Assembly (NCBI RefSeq): GCF_028372415.1
Contig: NC_092878.1
Location: 136,456,750-136,520,749 of the forward strand
Origin: Notamacropus eugenii
Taxonomy: Eukaryota; Chordata; Mammalia; Diprotodontia; Macropodidae
Direction of reading: 5' to 3'
Length of the DNA: 64,000 nucleotides
Positions 44,081 through 55,868 of this stretch are shown here, piece by piece; positions within the stretch are counted from its first letter, which is position 1; every line of letters starts with the position of its first letter. The notes under the pieces are model-generated. The model did no database searches. It worked only from the letters and a program-made list of their open reading frames with translations, and was not told the DNA's origin. Position numbers and translations under genes: made by a program.

Positions 44081-44566
44081 AGTGTTTATAGGACCTGTTT
44101 TGGGTTTTTGTTGGGTTTTTTTATCTTTGACCTAGACTGCCTGTTTCTTAAGAGCAAAATACTATTTGTATTCACAAGAGCATCTTGTTCCTTGGACTAT
44201 GGTTTGATCTGCTGATAAAAATATTACCATTTTTAGATTAATCATAATGATTCTGACAGGGACTTCCACGACTGGAAATATCTAAAGATAATCCCCAAAC
44301 CCGACTTTGGCAACTGGCTTCAACTTGACCTTTAATTTTAGGCTCTAATGCTCTCTCCAGTCTGATTCCAACTTAAATTGTCACTTTGCTATCAGCTATT
44401 ATTTTTATTTTTGCTTCCAGCCAAACTGGACCATTCATTCTTCCCCAAATTTGACCTATCTTTTTTTTTTTTTTTTTGCTTTGTGTCTTTGGATTAAGGA
44501 TTTATTTTAATAAAATTTCACCTGTACTTTTGAAATATTTAAACTTTTAAAAAAAAATCTACCCTA
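44081..44566 (+). mobile_element. Unidentified ~485-bp poly(A)-ended insert in an L1
   Basis: It interrupts the L1 precisely. The right part has AATAAA (44508-44513) followed by an A-run (44551-44559). 'aaatct' occurs near both junctions and may be a short target duplication. No frame and no known repeat: it resembles a retrocopy of an mRNA 3' end. Source unknown. Confidence 0.45.
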
Positions 44567-44868
44567 ATCAGTCCAATCATCCAAGACAATCTTAAAGGAC
44601 CTACGGCGAAAAATACGATCCACCCCAGAGAGAGAAATGATTAACCAAGGACAAACTGAAACATACTTGCATACTTTTTTTTATTTTATGTATTTTTTGT
44701 TTTTTTAACAACATGACTAATAAGGAAATGTTTTGCATGACTTCACTTGTATAACTGTTATATTGCTTGCTTTCTCAATGGGCAGGAAAAAGGCTAAAGG
44801 GAGGGAAAGCATTTGGAACTCAAAATGTAAAAAAAAAAAAAAAAAAAAAAGAATGTTAAAAAAAAAAA
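44567..44868 (+). mobile_element. L1 LINE 3' end, right part
   Basis: 'caatcatccaagacaatctt', 'aacaacatgactaataagga', 'gcttgctttctcaatgggca', then two A-runs (44829-44850, 44859-44869). Confidence 0.85.
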
Positions 44869-44869
44869 A

Positions 44870-45890
44870 GAAATTCTTGGCTGAAAGAAAGCGTGGTTAG
44901 GTAGGCAGTGTTGTCCAGAGATAGTCATGGCTTAGTGAGTTCCACAAGGAAAAAAGAGTGAAAAGGGAAGAGGTTAAAGATAAAGGAGAAGATAAAGGGC
45001 ACCGTGGAACAGGTAGGTCTATAGTGGGAATGTTGGTGACCAGTGGGGCAGGGTGAGGGGACATTGATATGGATGGGAGTGAGGAGAAGACAGTTGGGGA
45101 TATGAATTTGAATCTGTATATTCATCAGTCACAAGTTCAGAACTCAGGCTAAGAAGTATATAAGGAGGTTTAAGGGTTCTAAGCATCAAAGGTTGAATCC
45201 AGGTAGGGGATCAGTGACTGGAGAGGTCCACTGAAGGAGGCAGGTGTTGTAACTGTTCAAGATCCTCCCTAGAGGTTCAACCTTGATGTGTCCTGTGAGG
45301 CCCTAGGACACGTGCCTAGGAGAGCAGCAGACTGGAGCAGGTGGCCATAGGGTGCTGGGAGACAGGGATCTCAGTCATGAGGACAGTGGCTCTATCTCAG
45401 TATGGTACCAGGACAAGCTGCCTGAACCTAGTGCAGGAGAAATCCCTAGGGAGGGGGAAGGGGGGGAATGGTATGGATTTTAATTATATCTCTAGTTTCC
45501 TTTTGGATAGGCGATTTTAGCATTTTTCATGTCTTCCAGATGCTGTACTAAATAAAGAAAATGCAGGTCAGAGATAACTTAAATGACTCACAATGCTGAA
45601 AGGGAACATAAAATCACAAGATCCTTTGTCTGTAAAATGAGAGGGGAAGATTAGACCTCTAGGACCCTCCTAGTTGTCCATCGTGCCTTGCTGGGCCCCA
45701 TTCAACTGATGCTGTTGACATGTATCAGTCCATGGCCATTACCTGCCATCTCAATTTGCTTTGCTTTCATTGGGCAACTCTGCTTTCTCAAAAGGGAAAT
45801 TAGGCTCAGCAAAGCTTCACTCTACCCTTACCTCATATTCCTGAGTAATAATTTCACCTTTTATGTGGGGGAGGGGGGGAAATTGTCATT
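44870..45890. other. No gene; unclassified
   Basis: No clear repeat. The frames at 44925-45125 and 45688-45894 have no family. Confidence 0.35.
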
Positions 45891-46150
45891 ATAAACATGA
45901 ATTGGCCATTGAGCAGGCCCTTTTATCCCTTCAGAGAAACAATGCTTGTCACAAGGCCCATTAAAGACCATTAGAACTTAATTCAATAAGCTGAGCTATC
46001 TTTCCTAGAACAGTCAGCTAAAGAGGCAAATCTTTAAGCCTAATTGGCTGTTTGCAAGCCTTCTAATTGCTAAGACTACAATGACATTGTCTAAATATAT
46101 GACTTAATGCTTTAACTCTTCTGGACAAGTCTGTAGACTTTAAAAATGTG
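45891..46150. promoter_or_regulatory. Candidate conserved noncoding element
   Basis: Repeat-free, A/T-leaning single-copy sequence dense in homeodomain-type words ('cctaattggctg', 'cttctaattgct', 'acttaattc') and a 'tgacattgtc' like SOX sites (ACAATG). The function is inferred from appearance only. Confidence 0.3.
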
Positions 46151-46311
46151 CTATATAAGGGCAGTAAACAAACTGACATTCATTGGGGGTTCATGCTCAA
46201 TACCTCTTTTATTAGGTTGTCTTACATCTATTAGATGGATCAACAGGCAAGTACAGGAGGCTAAAAAGTCTATCATTATAGGCACTGTCACTTCATCATC
46301 CAAAAAGACTG

Positions 46312-46445
46312 TAGGACCATCTCCAGTCATCGCAATCTACATCTGGCCACTGGACCCAGATAGCTCTGTGGGGAAAAGTGAGGCTGGTGACTCTGCACAG
46401 CTCTGCCTCGCTTAAATCCAATTCACTAGCAAGTCAAGGACAAAG
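46312..46445 (+). mobile_element. SINE with RTE-type tail, 3' part
   Basis: 'ccactggacccagatagctc', 'gtgaggctggtgactctgca', 'ttcactagcaagtcaaggac'. Decayed. Confidence 0.75.
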
Positions 46446-46777
46446 AGTAACAATGACCAAAAAGGTAGCATCATATAGTCAAGGGAGAAACTCTTGTTAT
46501 ATCACAGCTGCAATATAGACTTTTGACTCCACATTCATTTCTCTCTTTCCCTTTCATTTCTCCTGGTGTTCTCTTCTCTTCTGACAACTCATTTCTCAGG
46601 TTCTTCACAAGAGTTCATGCATGTGATTTTTGTTCCAATAAATGTATTAGCCCTAAAACTGTGATGACTTCCCTTACTGCATCTGTAGTAATAAGAGGGA
46701 GGTGATGTTCATCTCTTATTCCACAAATGCAATAAACACAAATTATTATTATAGTGGTGCTGGTCAGGATTCCTCAG

Positions 46778-46875
46778 TTGCTTGACTTGTCATATGAACC
46801 TCAGTTTTCTCCTCACTTAAATGATAGAATTGAATTGGATGACCTCTAAGGTTCTTTCAAGCCCTGAAGTGTTTC
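46778..46875 (+). mobile_element. MIR-type SINE, 3' half
   Basis: 'cctcagttttctcctcactt', 'ggatgacctctaaggttctt'. Confidence 0.65.
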
Positions 46876-47029
46876 CGGGCATCATACTATGGCATCTCCT
46901 AGTGACAGCTGCTTTGGAAATGCCCAGTTAGCATTCTAGTCAAGGTCATGGACTTTCTCCACTCTAATTCAGGAAATGCTTAGATATTTTCGAGTTGCTT
47001 CTAGTTGTCCTTGAGAATTTAGGGTTTTA

Positions 47030-47442
47030 CATTTATTAAGCACCTACTATTGTACTTGGCATTCAAACAACATGGCCATTCTATCAGAGTTGTGCTCTGC
47101 TCTAGGAGCAAAGCAGAATTGGAGTACCTCAGAAGAGACATAAGATGCACACATTTAGAGAATCCACCCCAAGTGTTCATGTGGACTATTTGTACCTGAC
47201 TTGTGGTAGTCTTATGACCTCGTATTGGTTGCATCAGCCACAGTCAGACACACTGTAAACTTGACGCTAGCATGGTGCTGTCATTTTGGTCCTTTTCTAG
47301 AACAAAGGACAATAACCAACCAACCATTCTGCTGGTTCTGAGAGTACAAAGACAAAAGTGAAACTGTTATTTGACCTCAAGTAGTTTATATGTTAAAGAA
47401 AAGATAGTATGTACAAGCACAAGTATATAGGAAAGGTATATT
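47030..47442. mobile_element. L2 3' end (minus) containing an RTE fragment (plus, ~47058-47325)
   Basis: 'acatttattaagcacctact' opens a reversed L2. Then RTE sequence runs on the plus strand ('cattcaaacaacatggccat' to 'agaacaaaggacaataacc' with CCAA units). L2 resumes with 'agagtacaaagacaaaagtg'. The inner RTE matches the reverse of 9155-9607. Confidence 0.7.
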
Positions 47443-47868
47443 TGTAGCGAAGCTGGTCTTTGGCCACTTGCCTAGCCCAGGAAGTCCACAATGTAATCAC
47501 GGGTTATTAATGAGGTGTTAAACTAACTGCAAAAATACAGCCAAAGCCGGTGAGACCCTTATGAGGTTTGATCACCTGATCAGGTCTCTGATTGAGTCAA
47601 GAGAGGAACTGCTAGATTGGCTGAGCAAACCCATCAGCCACACTTCTAGGGACTTTAAATAGCTAAACCCTAGAAGAATTATTGCAGTTTGAGAGTGGGA
47701 GGCATAAGGTTCGGGAGTGCTATATGGAGCCCCCAACAAGGAAAGAGGAGGGGGTTTCTTGCTCCTGACTCCCCCGATGGCATTAGTTTCTAGCTGTAAC
47801 TTGCCCAGGGAGACTCTCTCCAGCCATTTAAGAATATATGTTGGGAGAGTAACCTTTTGGAGTGCTAC
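47443..47868 (+). mobile_element. Probable solo LTR fossil in an L2
   Basis: Starts TGTAGCGAAGC and ends near GCTACG, an inverted pair, inside reversed L2 sequence. A TATA-like TTTAAATAG lies near 47655. The start resembles the LTR at 13136. Strand inferred from the TATA-like box. Confidence 0.5.
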
Positions 47869-47944
47869 GTATGTAAAATATTTTGGCTGGACTTGTGATG
47901 TCATTGATATAGCAAGCTCTCTTCCTCCCTCCCACCCTCAAGAA

Positions 47945-48180
47945 ATCCTCTACCAATGCAGATATATAAAATATATGGAGACATAGTGGAGACGTACAAA
48001 ACAAATACAAAGCAATTTGAAGGAGAAGGGATGAGCAGCTGAGTAACTGGGGAAAGGTAGGAAGTGGTATGTAAACAGAGCTTTGAAGGAAATGAAAGAT
48101 TATAGGAAATAGAGGAGAGAAGGAAATGCATTCCAGGCAAGGATGTACAACCTGTTCAAAGGCATGGGTACCTTCGTGGT
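47945..48180 (-). mobile_element. L2 LINE, right of the LTR
   Basis: 'gaagtggtatgtaaacagag'-type and 'gaaggaaatgcattccaggc' are reversed L2 3' sequence. Confidence 0.6.
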
Positions 48181-48283
48181 CTCAAAGGTCCTGTAGGAGG
48201 CACCACAGGGCAACTCCAAACTAATGAATCCAGATTCTGAAGTCCCTGTTGCCAACACTTAATTAGAAATTGTCTTTTGAGGA

Positions 48284-48540
48284 AGCTAGGTAGTATAATA
48301 GAGTGCTAGACCTGGAGTCAGAAAGACATAAATTTACATTCTGTCTCAAATACTTACTAGCTGTGTGCCCCCAGACAAATCACTTAACCTCTGGCTGACT
48401 CAGTTTCCTCAACTATAAAATGGGAATCATAAGACCACCTACCTCTGAGAATTTTTGTGAGGATAAAATGATAAAAATATTTGTAAAGAGCTTAGCCCAG
48501 TACCTGGTACATAGTCGGGGTTCAATAAGTACTTACTATC
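48284..48540 (+). mobile_element. CORE-SINE (Mar1-like), full length
   Basis: 'gtagtataatagagtgctag', 'gtcagaaagacataa', 'gactcagtttcctcaactat', 'gcccagtacctggtacata'. Confidence 0.9.
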
Positions 48541-48554
48541 TTCCTCTCCCCTAT

Positions 48555-48650
48555 ACTTACTAACTGTGTGACCCTGGGCACATCACTTAATCATTCTGAG
48601 CCTCAGTTTCCACATCTGCAAAATGAATCTAAATCTATGATCCCATGATA
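48555..48650 (+). mobile_element. MIR-type SINE fragment
   Basis: 'actgtgtgaccctgggcaca', 'cctcagtttccacatctgca'. Confidence 0.75.
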
Positions 48651-48654
48651 TTTG

Positions 48655-49100
48655 TTATTTATTAAGAAATGAAAACATTGAAAAAGGAGCAAACACAAAG
48701 CAAAGCTACATCACCCCTCTAATCTCTCCTCTCTTGAAAGATCCTTGAATTTTCTTTCTTTGCAAATATTACGTTTATTCAGATGACATTGTATTGTTCT
48801 TATTGGGGTCAGTCATCAGACAGCAGCTTTCCACTACAGCCATTTGGTAAATCACAACTCTCTAAACAGACTTGAAACCATAGTATCTTGTGACTTCGAT
48901 TCTGAAAAAGATCCTTCATGCATACAATGGACCAATGACAAACACAAGGTGCTTTCCTCCCCCTGGAGTGTTTGGTGCTAAAATGGCAACTAAACATGTG
49001 ACGATGGGTGGTTAATAAATACCTATTGTCGCCCATTCTCTGACTCGTGATTAAGAGGCCCAAGCAAACCCAAGAAGAATCATGGATTGAAAGAGCCAAG
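48655..49100. other. No gene or clear repeat
   Basis: The minus frame 48809-49099 (96 codons) has no recognisable family. Confidence 0.35.
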
Positions 49101-49101
49101 A

Positions 49102-49268
49102 GGGTCTATAGAACTCAGCTACTCCAACCCCATCATTTCGTATTTTATTTATATATTTCATTATATGTGCAGGACAGCTGAAGCTCATAAATAACTACTC
49201 ATTGGCAGAACCTAAGTATCTGTTAACAATAAATACCAAGGAAGAGTCCAAGGCTCTTTTCACTATAC
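49102..49268 (+). mobile_element. MIR3-like SINE
   Basis: 'gaactcagctactccaaccc' to 'gtccaaggctcttttcacta'. Confidence 0.5.
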
Positions 49269-49299
49269 CAGCAGAATACCTATGTGAATATATTGTTGA

Positions 49300-49537
49300 G
49301 CTGTTTTAGTTGTGTCAACAGTTTGTGGCTCTATTTGGAGTTTTTTTGGCAAAGATACAGGAATGGTCTGACATTTCCTTCTCCAGCTCATTTTACAGAT
49401 GAGGAAACTGAGGTAAATAGGGTTAAATGACTTATCCAGGGACATACAGGTGTCTGACACTGGATTTTGAACTCAAGTTCTTCAGGAGTTGAACTCCAGG
49501 CCCAATACTCTATCCACTGCTCCACCTAGCTGCCTCG
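49300..49537 (-). mobile_element. Full-length CORE-SINE (WSINE/Mar1-like)
   Basis: 'ctcattttacagatgaggaa', 'gacacaggtgtctgacactg'-type sequence and the reversed head 'tatccactgctccacctagc'. Confidence 0.9.
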
Positions 49538-49874
49538 TGTGAATACTCCATTTCTTATCTATGTACTAAGGATGTCAACCCACAACCTTCTTAGAAAAAT
49601 CTAGGCAGGTCTGCTCTAATTCACCAGTTCTGTATTTAACCCAAACTACAGACTGACCTGGATTGAGTTGAAATGGGGCCAAGGATCTCTAAGCCCTTCA
49701 TTGACCAGAGACCATGTGGGCAAAGAAATATAATTCAAGTTAAATTACCCAAATAAATGTTAGGAGTCTCTAATTCAAGACAGATAAAACATGGTTTCTA
49801 AAACTTCAACATACATGAAACTTAATTGTGCTGGAAGAGAATCTTATTTTGTTTACTTCCAATCCAATCTAATC

Positions 49875-50135
49875 TAACAAGCACTTATTAAAGCTTTACT
49901 GTGTTCCAGGCATTGTACTGGGTACTAGGGATGCAAAGATAATGAAAATCAGTTGTTATTCTCCAGCTTCTTACAGTCTTTTTTGGGAGAGGTTATATAA
50001 CATACACACAGGTAAGAATATATGATAATGGGGGTGGGGGGTGAGTACTGACAACTGAAGAGATTAGGAAAGCCCTGATGGGGATATACAAAGGGGAGCA
50101 TGGGAGAAGGGTGGAAAGGTCAACTGGAGACAAAC
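49875..50135 (-). mobile_element. L2 LINE 3' end
   Basis: 'aacaagcacttattaaagct', 'tgtgttccaggcattgtact', 'gggatgcaaagataatg'. Confidence 0.7.
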
Positions 50136-50139
50136 AATG

Positions 50140-52600
50140 ACTGGCTTTATTTTTGCAAATAAAGATGGTTTGAATCTATAAATCTAAAGTCTCATTCTGA
50201 ACAGCATGCTCTAACACCCTGATTTAGTCTTCATCAGGTAAAAATGAGTCTATGTTATTGTTTTAATGGAGCTTTGGAGCATGTCTAGATCACCTAACAT
50301 GGAGGTACCTTGCTCGGCTGTGTTTCCCCACAATTGTGGTTAACCTCTTCACAGCACTGGGGGGCCATGGACTGAATTGAAAAGGGGTGGGACACCTTTC
50401 TCTTTTTTCCTCTTTTAGGCCTCATATTTGATTCTGCTCTGTTTTGTTTATTCTCAGTTTCCAGGTGCAGGCAGCAATCCCCAATGGACCTGCTCACGTC
50501 AAGACAACTTTGGAGGAGGGAGTGAATGAATCCTTGGAAGGGACGGATACTTGGAAGAGTCAGGATATCAAGTGGGATATTGAAGCCAGCCAACTTGGCA
50601 GAGAAACCCCCAAGAAGCAAGACTCAAGCCTGGAGGGGAAGGAAGTGGACTTGGACTTTGGGACTGTGTGCTATAGGAACTAAGCTAGGCTGTGAACCTA
50701 ATCCCCTTCCTCTTCCCAGTAACTGAGGTGGTATGAGGATGTGAGGTAATTACTATAGATAAAACCAAACAAAATCAGCTCTTAATTGCCTACCTCTATC
50801 AAACCCTGAATTTTCTTTCTCCCAAGCCTTAGTCATATGGCCATAACTCCTTACATAAACAGACAAAACATATTTAATTGCATACAATAGTTCACCTGGG
50901 GCAGAATTGAAAACAATAAGTATCAATATGAAATAATGTAATAAGAGACCAGGGTGGCCCAGGGAGCTGGAGGGCTCTCTCCTACCAGGGGACAGGGGTC
51001 CAATTTTGTGGTCATGTGAGGTTCAGTCTTTGGAGAACATGATCTTTTGTAGAAAGGATTCATGCTTTTGTTCATGGTCTCAGGCTGGAGAGAGACTATG
51101 AGTCCTGGGGGAAATATTTAAAGAAGGCTTAGGGTTTGACTTGAGCTTAGATGGGTATTCAGAAAGGTATTCAATGTACAATATAGATCAATTTATTTCC
51201 TCCATGCAAAAGAAATGCTTAAAACACAAAAGACTCATACCCATGCATTGATAAAAATCCAGAACATGAGAAAGTAATCTATAATTTGAATATTCCCAGG
51301 AGGTTGATACTTCAATCATTAGAACACGGAGCACTTGTTGGAACTGTTGAATAGGCATTTTTCTTTCACCTCAGCTCTCCACTGTCCAAACTACTGTCAA
51401 GATCCATATCTTCTGGCAAGTCAGGCCATGGTTTAGACTCTTCATCCTATCAATGGCCATCTTCTCCAAGGAAGCTAGGTTAAAGAAAATTCCTCCTGCT
51501 GTTAGTCAGCTCTGACTGAAGGTCTCAGGAGCTCGCAACCTGTCTAGCTCATGAGGCTGAATTTGTACATCAGGATCTCTGCTCAGTGACCTATACTCAG
51601 GGAAAGAACCACAAAGCATAATTGGCAGTCAGGGTCCCAAGCCTCCTGCTCAGGCTCATCTAGGAAGCATGGATCTGCTGCCAGATGCAAGCAGCTGCTA
51701 TAGCTTCCAGGGAGTTACGTGCTCCCCAATATCTGCCGTTCTACCCAGAAGTTCAAGACATATCCTCTATAGAGTCTCCACATGCTCATTAGATGAGGGG
51801 AGAAAGTAGTTGTCTCTCCCATTAAAATCTATTGAGTCAGGGGCTCTTCCTGGCTCAGTGGCCAATTTTTTACACAGCCCTCTTCCTCTTTTTTCATCCT
51901 ATGCACCAAGGGATTGTTTCATTATTTCAAAGTTCATGTGCCTCTAGGAAGCAGCCAAGGAAACTCAACTCAAATGGACTCCAATGGAGTAATGCATCCT
52001 AAAACATTCCACTGCTCCACTGGATGACCCATAACCTCTAGAACACCCTAGAAGTGGCCATTCATTAATATGTAATATCCTAGATCTGGGAATTTCAGGA
52101 AAGGCATAATCTAGTTTGCTTAGCCCCTATGGCCTCTCCTCTGAGCCAGCAATTTAATACATTTTAATTTGTAACTAATGCATCCAGCAGGGTCTAGAAT
52201 CAGGTGAAACATCAGGAAGCAGAGACCTCTCACTACAGTGCAAATTGGAATTCTTCAGGCCTCGTGCTTTGGGGGTTTCTTTTAATCTAACCTCTAGCTG
52301 ACAGGGACTTCTGAACAATTCACACCTCAGCTAACTCGTTGCTCATGGAGCTAGGAAAGAGTAGGCAATAGGAGGCCAGACTTGGAAATGCTCTCCCCTC
52401 TGAAGGCCATGGTACCTCCTTGAGGTTCCTGTTGCCTTTCTGACCTCTAGATTTTTAGTTCTTATTCTTTGAGTGTGAGAGGAAGCTCACTGTCCTTTCC
52501 AATCAGCAGCTGAACCAAGCTGCTACTTCCTTACTACTCCTCCTCCTTCTCCCCTGTACTTATGGGAAGGAGGGGTGGGGGTGGTGATGGTGGAATGAAA
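50140..52600. other. 2.4-kb stretch without recognised repeat or gene
   Basis: A modest frame pair at 50444-50726 (79 and 66 codons) lacks any known domain. From about 50940 to 52570 no frame over 60 codons occurs and no repeat family is recognised. It could be single-copy DNA or an old LTR-type element I do not know. Confidence 0.4.
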
Positions 52601-52604
52601 TTAT

Positions 52605-52700
52605 TGTATCTCAAAAAAGTAGGTTGGAGCCAGATTATGATAGGCTTTAGTAGTGTAAGTAATACTTCAGTATTATTCATAAGTCAGCAATCATTGTACT
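52605..52700 (-). mobile_element. Short L2 fragment
   Basis: 'gttggagccagattatgata' is the reversed L2 block seen also at 58930-58960. Confidence 0.55.
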
Positions 52701-53097
52701 CATAACGTTTAAAAAACCTAACTATCTTTTAGTCTCCACAAAGTTAGGAATGAGTCTATAAGACAATTTTAACTTTGCATGTGTTCCTGCTTTCTTTTAT
52801 TATATTATTATCTGTACCATTATATGTCCCCATCTCTCACTTTGGCTGTCACCCAAACCAGCATGAGCACAGAAATATGAATCCTTGGAGTGACTAGGCA
52901 ATCCAAGATAATAAGGACATGTACAGTCAAGGACACCAACAAAAAGGTTGTTAGAACTGCAGAGGAAATGACCTTTAAGGTCTTAGCAGGAAGAGGAAAG
53001 AGGTTAATGAAAGTCCTGGAAATTCTCACCTCTGAACTTGGCATGTGTGGATTATAGAAGCATCCCAACCACTGAATCATCTTTCCATGGCTGTTGC

Positions 53098-53145
53098 TGT
53101 TGGGTTGTGTTCCTCCTTCATTGCCGAAGAAGACCATGCCATCAG
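53098..53145 (-). mobile_element. RTE-tail SINE, terminal fragment
   Basis: 'ttcattgccgaagaagacca' and 'tgccatcaga': only the last ~48 bp of the SINE tail. Confidence 0.75.
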
Positions 53146-53263
53146 ATGGGCAGGAGTCATGAACTTTATATGGAGGGATAGATTTTCACTAAGAAGCAGC
53201 TAATTGGTTCCCTACACTTATTGTCACAAGTAGGTAAATACCAAAGATTGTCCAGCAAACACA

Positions 53264-53365
53264 CACATACAGAGAGACAGAGACAGAGACAGAGACAGGG
53301 AGAGGAGAGGGGAGGGGAGGGGAGGGGAGGGGAGGGGAGGGGAGGGGAGGGGAGGGGAGGGGAGA
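53264..53365. repeat. (GAGACA)n then (GGGGA)n simple repeat
   Basis: About 13 GGGGA pentamers. Four frames crossing it are artefacts. Confidence 0.97.
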
Positions 53366-53589
53366 AATTTCCAAACAGAGAAAAGGGAAGAGATGTTAAG
53401 CAGAAGACAGACATGTCTGGAACTGAGGCAGCTGATTCTGTACCCCTTTACCTTCTTCATCAAAATATTTTAAAATTGTATTTTCAGAATTTTCTTCTCT
53501 TGAATTTCATTGTCTTTTAGAATCTCTGGTCATGGGGATCATAGGTTTCTCTCAACTTTTTCAAATCTGTTTTCCTGAAGCTTAGGCTA

Positions 53590-53740
53590 TGGGGGAGACA
53601 ATATAATGTAATGGAAAGAACACCGAATTCAAAATTCAAAAACATGAATTTAAATCCTACTTCTAAAGTTCATTAGTTACATACAAATTACTTAATTTCT
53701 CTAACCCTCAGTTTCTCATATAGGAGTCAACCCATATAGG
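53590..53740 (+). mobile_element. MIR-type SINE
   Basis: 'taatgtaatggaaagaacac', 'aatcctacttctaaagttca', 'accctcagtttctcatat'. Confidence 0.7.
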
Positions 53741-53744
53741 AGGT

Positions 53745-54075
53745 TAAGAGTCAACCATTCACAAGTTCAGAAGTTGCAGGACTTTTCAACCAGTGACCAT
53801 GCTTACTTATAATACAATGCAACCTATGGTTGGATGAAATTCATTAATGGAATACATATAATATGAATTGTGTATGCCATCAAATTATGTTTTGTATGTG
53901 TTTCTCTGTTCCATGTATTATCATTATTGAACATAAGTTTTTTTTACCATGAATGCAGTGTTGCTATGTATAATGATGTGCAACATTTGGTATTTATCAC
54001 TTAGGTTATATTCTCTGACATATTTTGTTGTTATATGTGCATATGTAATGTTGTTACATGTGACCCGTTATTTTT
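53745..54075. other. A/T-rich DNA, no gene
   Basis: No recognised repeat. Confidence 0.4.
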
Positions 54076-54077
54076 GT

Positions 54078-54312
54078 TTTTCAGTCATTTTTCAGTTGTG
54101 TCCAACTCTTCATGACCCCATTTGGGGTTTCCTTGGCAAAAATACTGCTGTGGTTTGCCATTTCCTTCTTCAGTTCATTTTACAGATAAGGAAACTGAGG
54201 CAAACAGGATGAAATGACTTGCCCAGGGTCACATAGCTAGTAAGTGTCTGAGGCAGGATTTGAACCCAGGAAATGAGTCTTAGGCCCAGTGCTCTATATA
54301 CTAGCTGCCCCG
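54078..54312 (-). mobile_element. CORE-SINE (WSINE/Mar1-like)
   Basis: 'ttcagttgtgtccaactctt', 'gaccccatttggggtttcct', 'agataaggaaactgaggcaa', 'gggtcacatagctagtaagt'. The best-preserved tail of this family here. Confidence 0.92.
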
Positions 54313-54604
54313 TGACTTATATGTTTGGTTATTGTATGCAATTCTAATGTGTTATGATGTGATCATATATGGTAAGTGTCATATAAAAGGCACACTGTAC
54401 TTTTACCAAGTCTGCATTAACTCTATGACCTATATGAGATGCTAACATTTATCTGCTGTTTTGCCCACCCACAGATGGACTGTTTTTTCCCAAGTGATTT
54501 TCATGGGGTACACATTTTTCACAGAGGAGAGAAAATCAACGTGTGCCCATTCAGACTTGAGCAAAGCTGAAGGTCTTGGGGGCAAAGATTTAGATAATGA
54601 TACC

Positions 54605-54865
54605 AATCAATCAGTCAACATTTATTAAGAACCTCCTGTGGATCAGGAACTGTGCTAAGCACTGAGGATGCCAAAAAGAGGCCCTTCCCTCAAAGGGCTT
54701 ATGATCTGAAGGGTAAACAATGTGCAAACAAATGTATACAAAGCAAGCTCTAAGCAGGATATAACTGACAGTAAGAAGGCAAAAGAATTAAGAGAAGTTA
54801 GGGAAAGGATGAGGCATGTAAATGAAACATTCCAAGCATTGAGATTCTGAAACTTTGATGAAGTT
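54605..54865 (-). mobile_element. L2 LINE 3' end
   Basis: 'gtcaacatttattaagaacc', 'gctaagcactgaggatgcca', 'ccctcaaagggcttatgatc'. Confidence 0.85.
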
Positions 54866-55596
54866 AGCTGGTCCTGAAAACACCCAAAGAAACAGTGAAG
54901 TTGCCCCAGGGCAGATTTTCTCAATACCTTTGTCCCTAATCATTCATTTGCTTAAGATTCAATGGAAGTCTAGGAAATGTAACTGGACATTTACCATAAG
55001 TTAGGGCAGGATTCCAGGTCAAGGGAAAGTAGCTGTGGACCTGGAAGAAGCAACAAACAGAAGAGACCATCTATACCTCTCCCTCTCCCATCTACTACAT
55101 GGATGATGAAAGGCCTTGAGAGAGCAGAAATGGAAAGGCTTGTGCCAATCCTAGGCATGGACTTTCTGCCCTTTCTGAAAGAGTATGTTTAGCACACCAG
55201 CTGAAAAAAAAGCATTGTAATCTCCACTACTCACCATTCAACCAAAACTCTTGGAAAAACGAAAACAGTCTTTTAGAAATTAGGTATAGATCAGCATTTC
55301 ACACCATATATTCAAGAAATATTCCAAATGAATATATAGCTCAGATATAAAAGATCATATGAGAGGTAAAAGGAAAGAAAAACCTTTATGCAACTTACTG
55401 GAAGAGTTCATGAGTTCAGGAATAGACAGAATCACAGAAGATAAAATGGATGATTTGGATTACAGAAAATTTTACAAGCTTTTGCACAAAAATGAATTAC
55501 AATTAAAGTAGAAATAATTACTAATTAGTGGAGGATGGGGGGAATTCTGTGCAGTGAGTTTCCCTGATAAATGTCTGATATCCAAGATGTATAAAG

Positions 55597-55780
55597 TTGT
55601 GGTGTAAAAGTCAAATAGAAATTGATTCCTACAAGTTGCATGTTGTCTTAGAAAACCACAAATTAATACTATCTATTTTGTACTGCATTCCTATTTATTT
55701 TGTTAAACATTTTGCAATAACATTTTAATCTGGCCACTTCTGAGCCTGGTTGACAGAGGGGGATATATTTGACACCAGTG
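55597..55780 (+). mobile_element. Short hAT-type MITE
   Basis: Ends 'ttgtggtgtaaaa' and 'tttgacaccagtg' form a diverged inverted repeat of the CAGTGGTGTCAAA class. Flanks 'gtataaag' (55589-55596) and 'gtgtaaag' (55781-55788) are an 8-bp target duplication with one mismatch. It sits in an L1, and related inner sequence lies at 1783-1960. Confidence 0.85.
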
Positions 55781-55802
55781 GTGTAAAGAACAGATTCAAA
55801 TA

Positions 55803-55868
55803 CACACACATTTATGTATGTATGTGTATATATGTATGTGTGTATGTGTATGTGTATATGTATATGTG
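55803..55868. repeat. (TGTA)n-type microsatellite
   Basis: CACA, then TATGTATG and TGTATATG units. Confidence 0.93.

Noticed and set aside
47572-47904. 110-codon minus-strand frame
   Set aside because: Spans the LTR-like insert at 47443-47868 and runs out of it; no domain.
53166-53520. Several frames of 61-99 codons
   Set aside because: All cross the (GGGGA)n repeat; artefacts.
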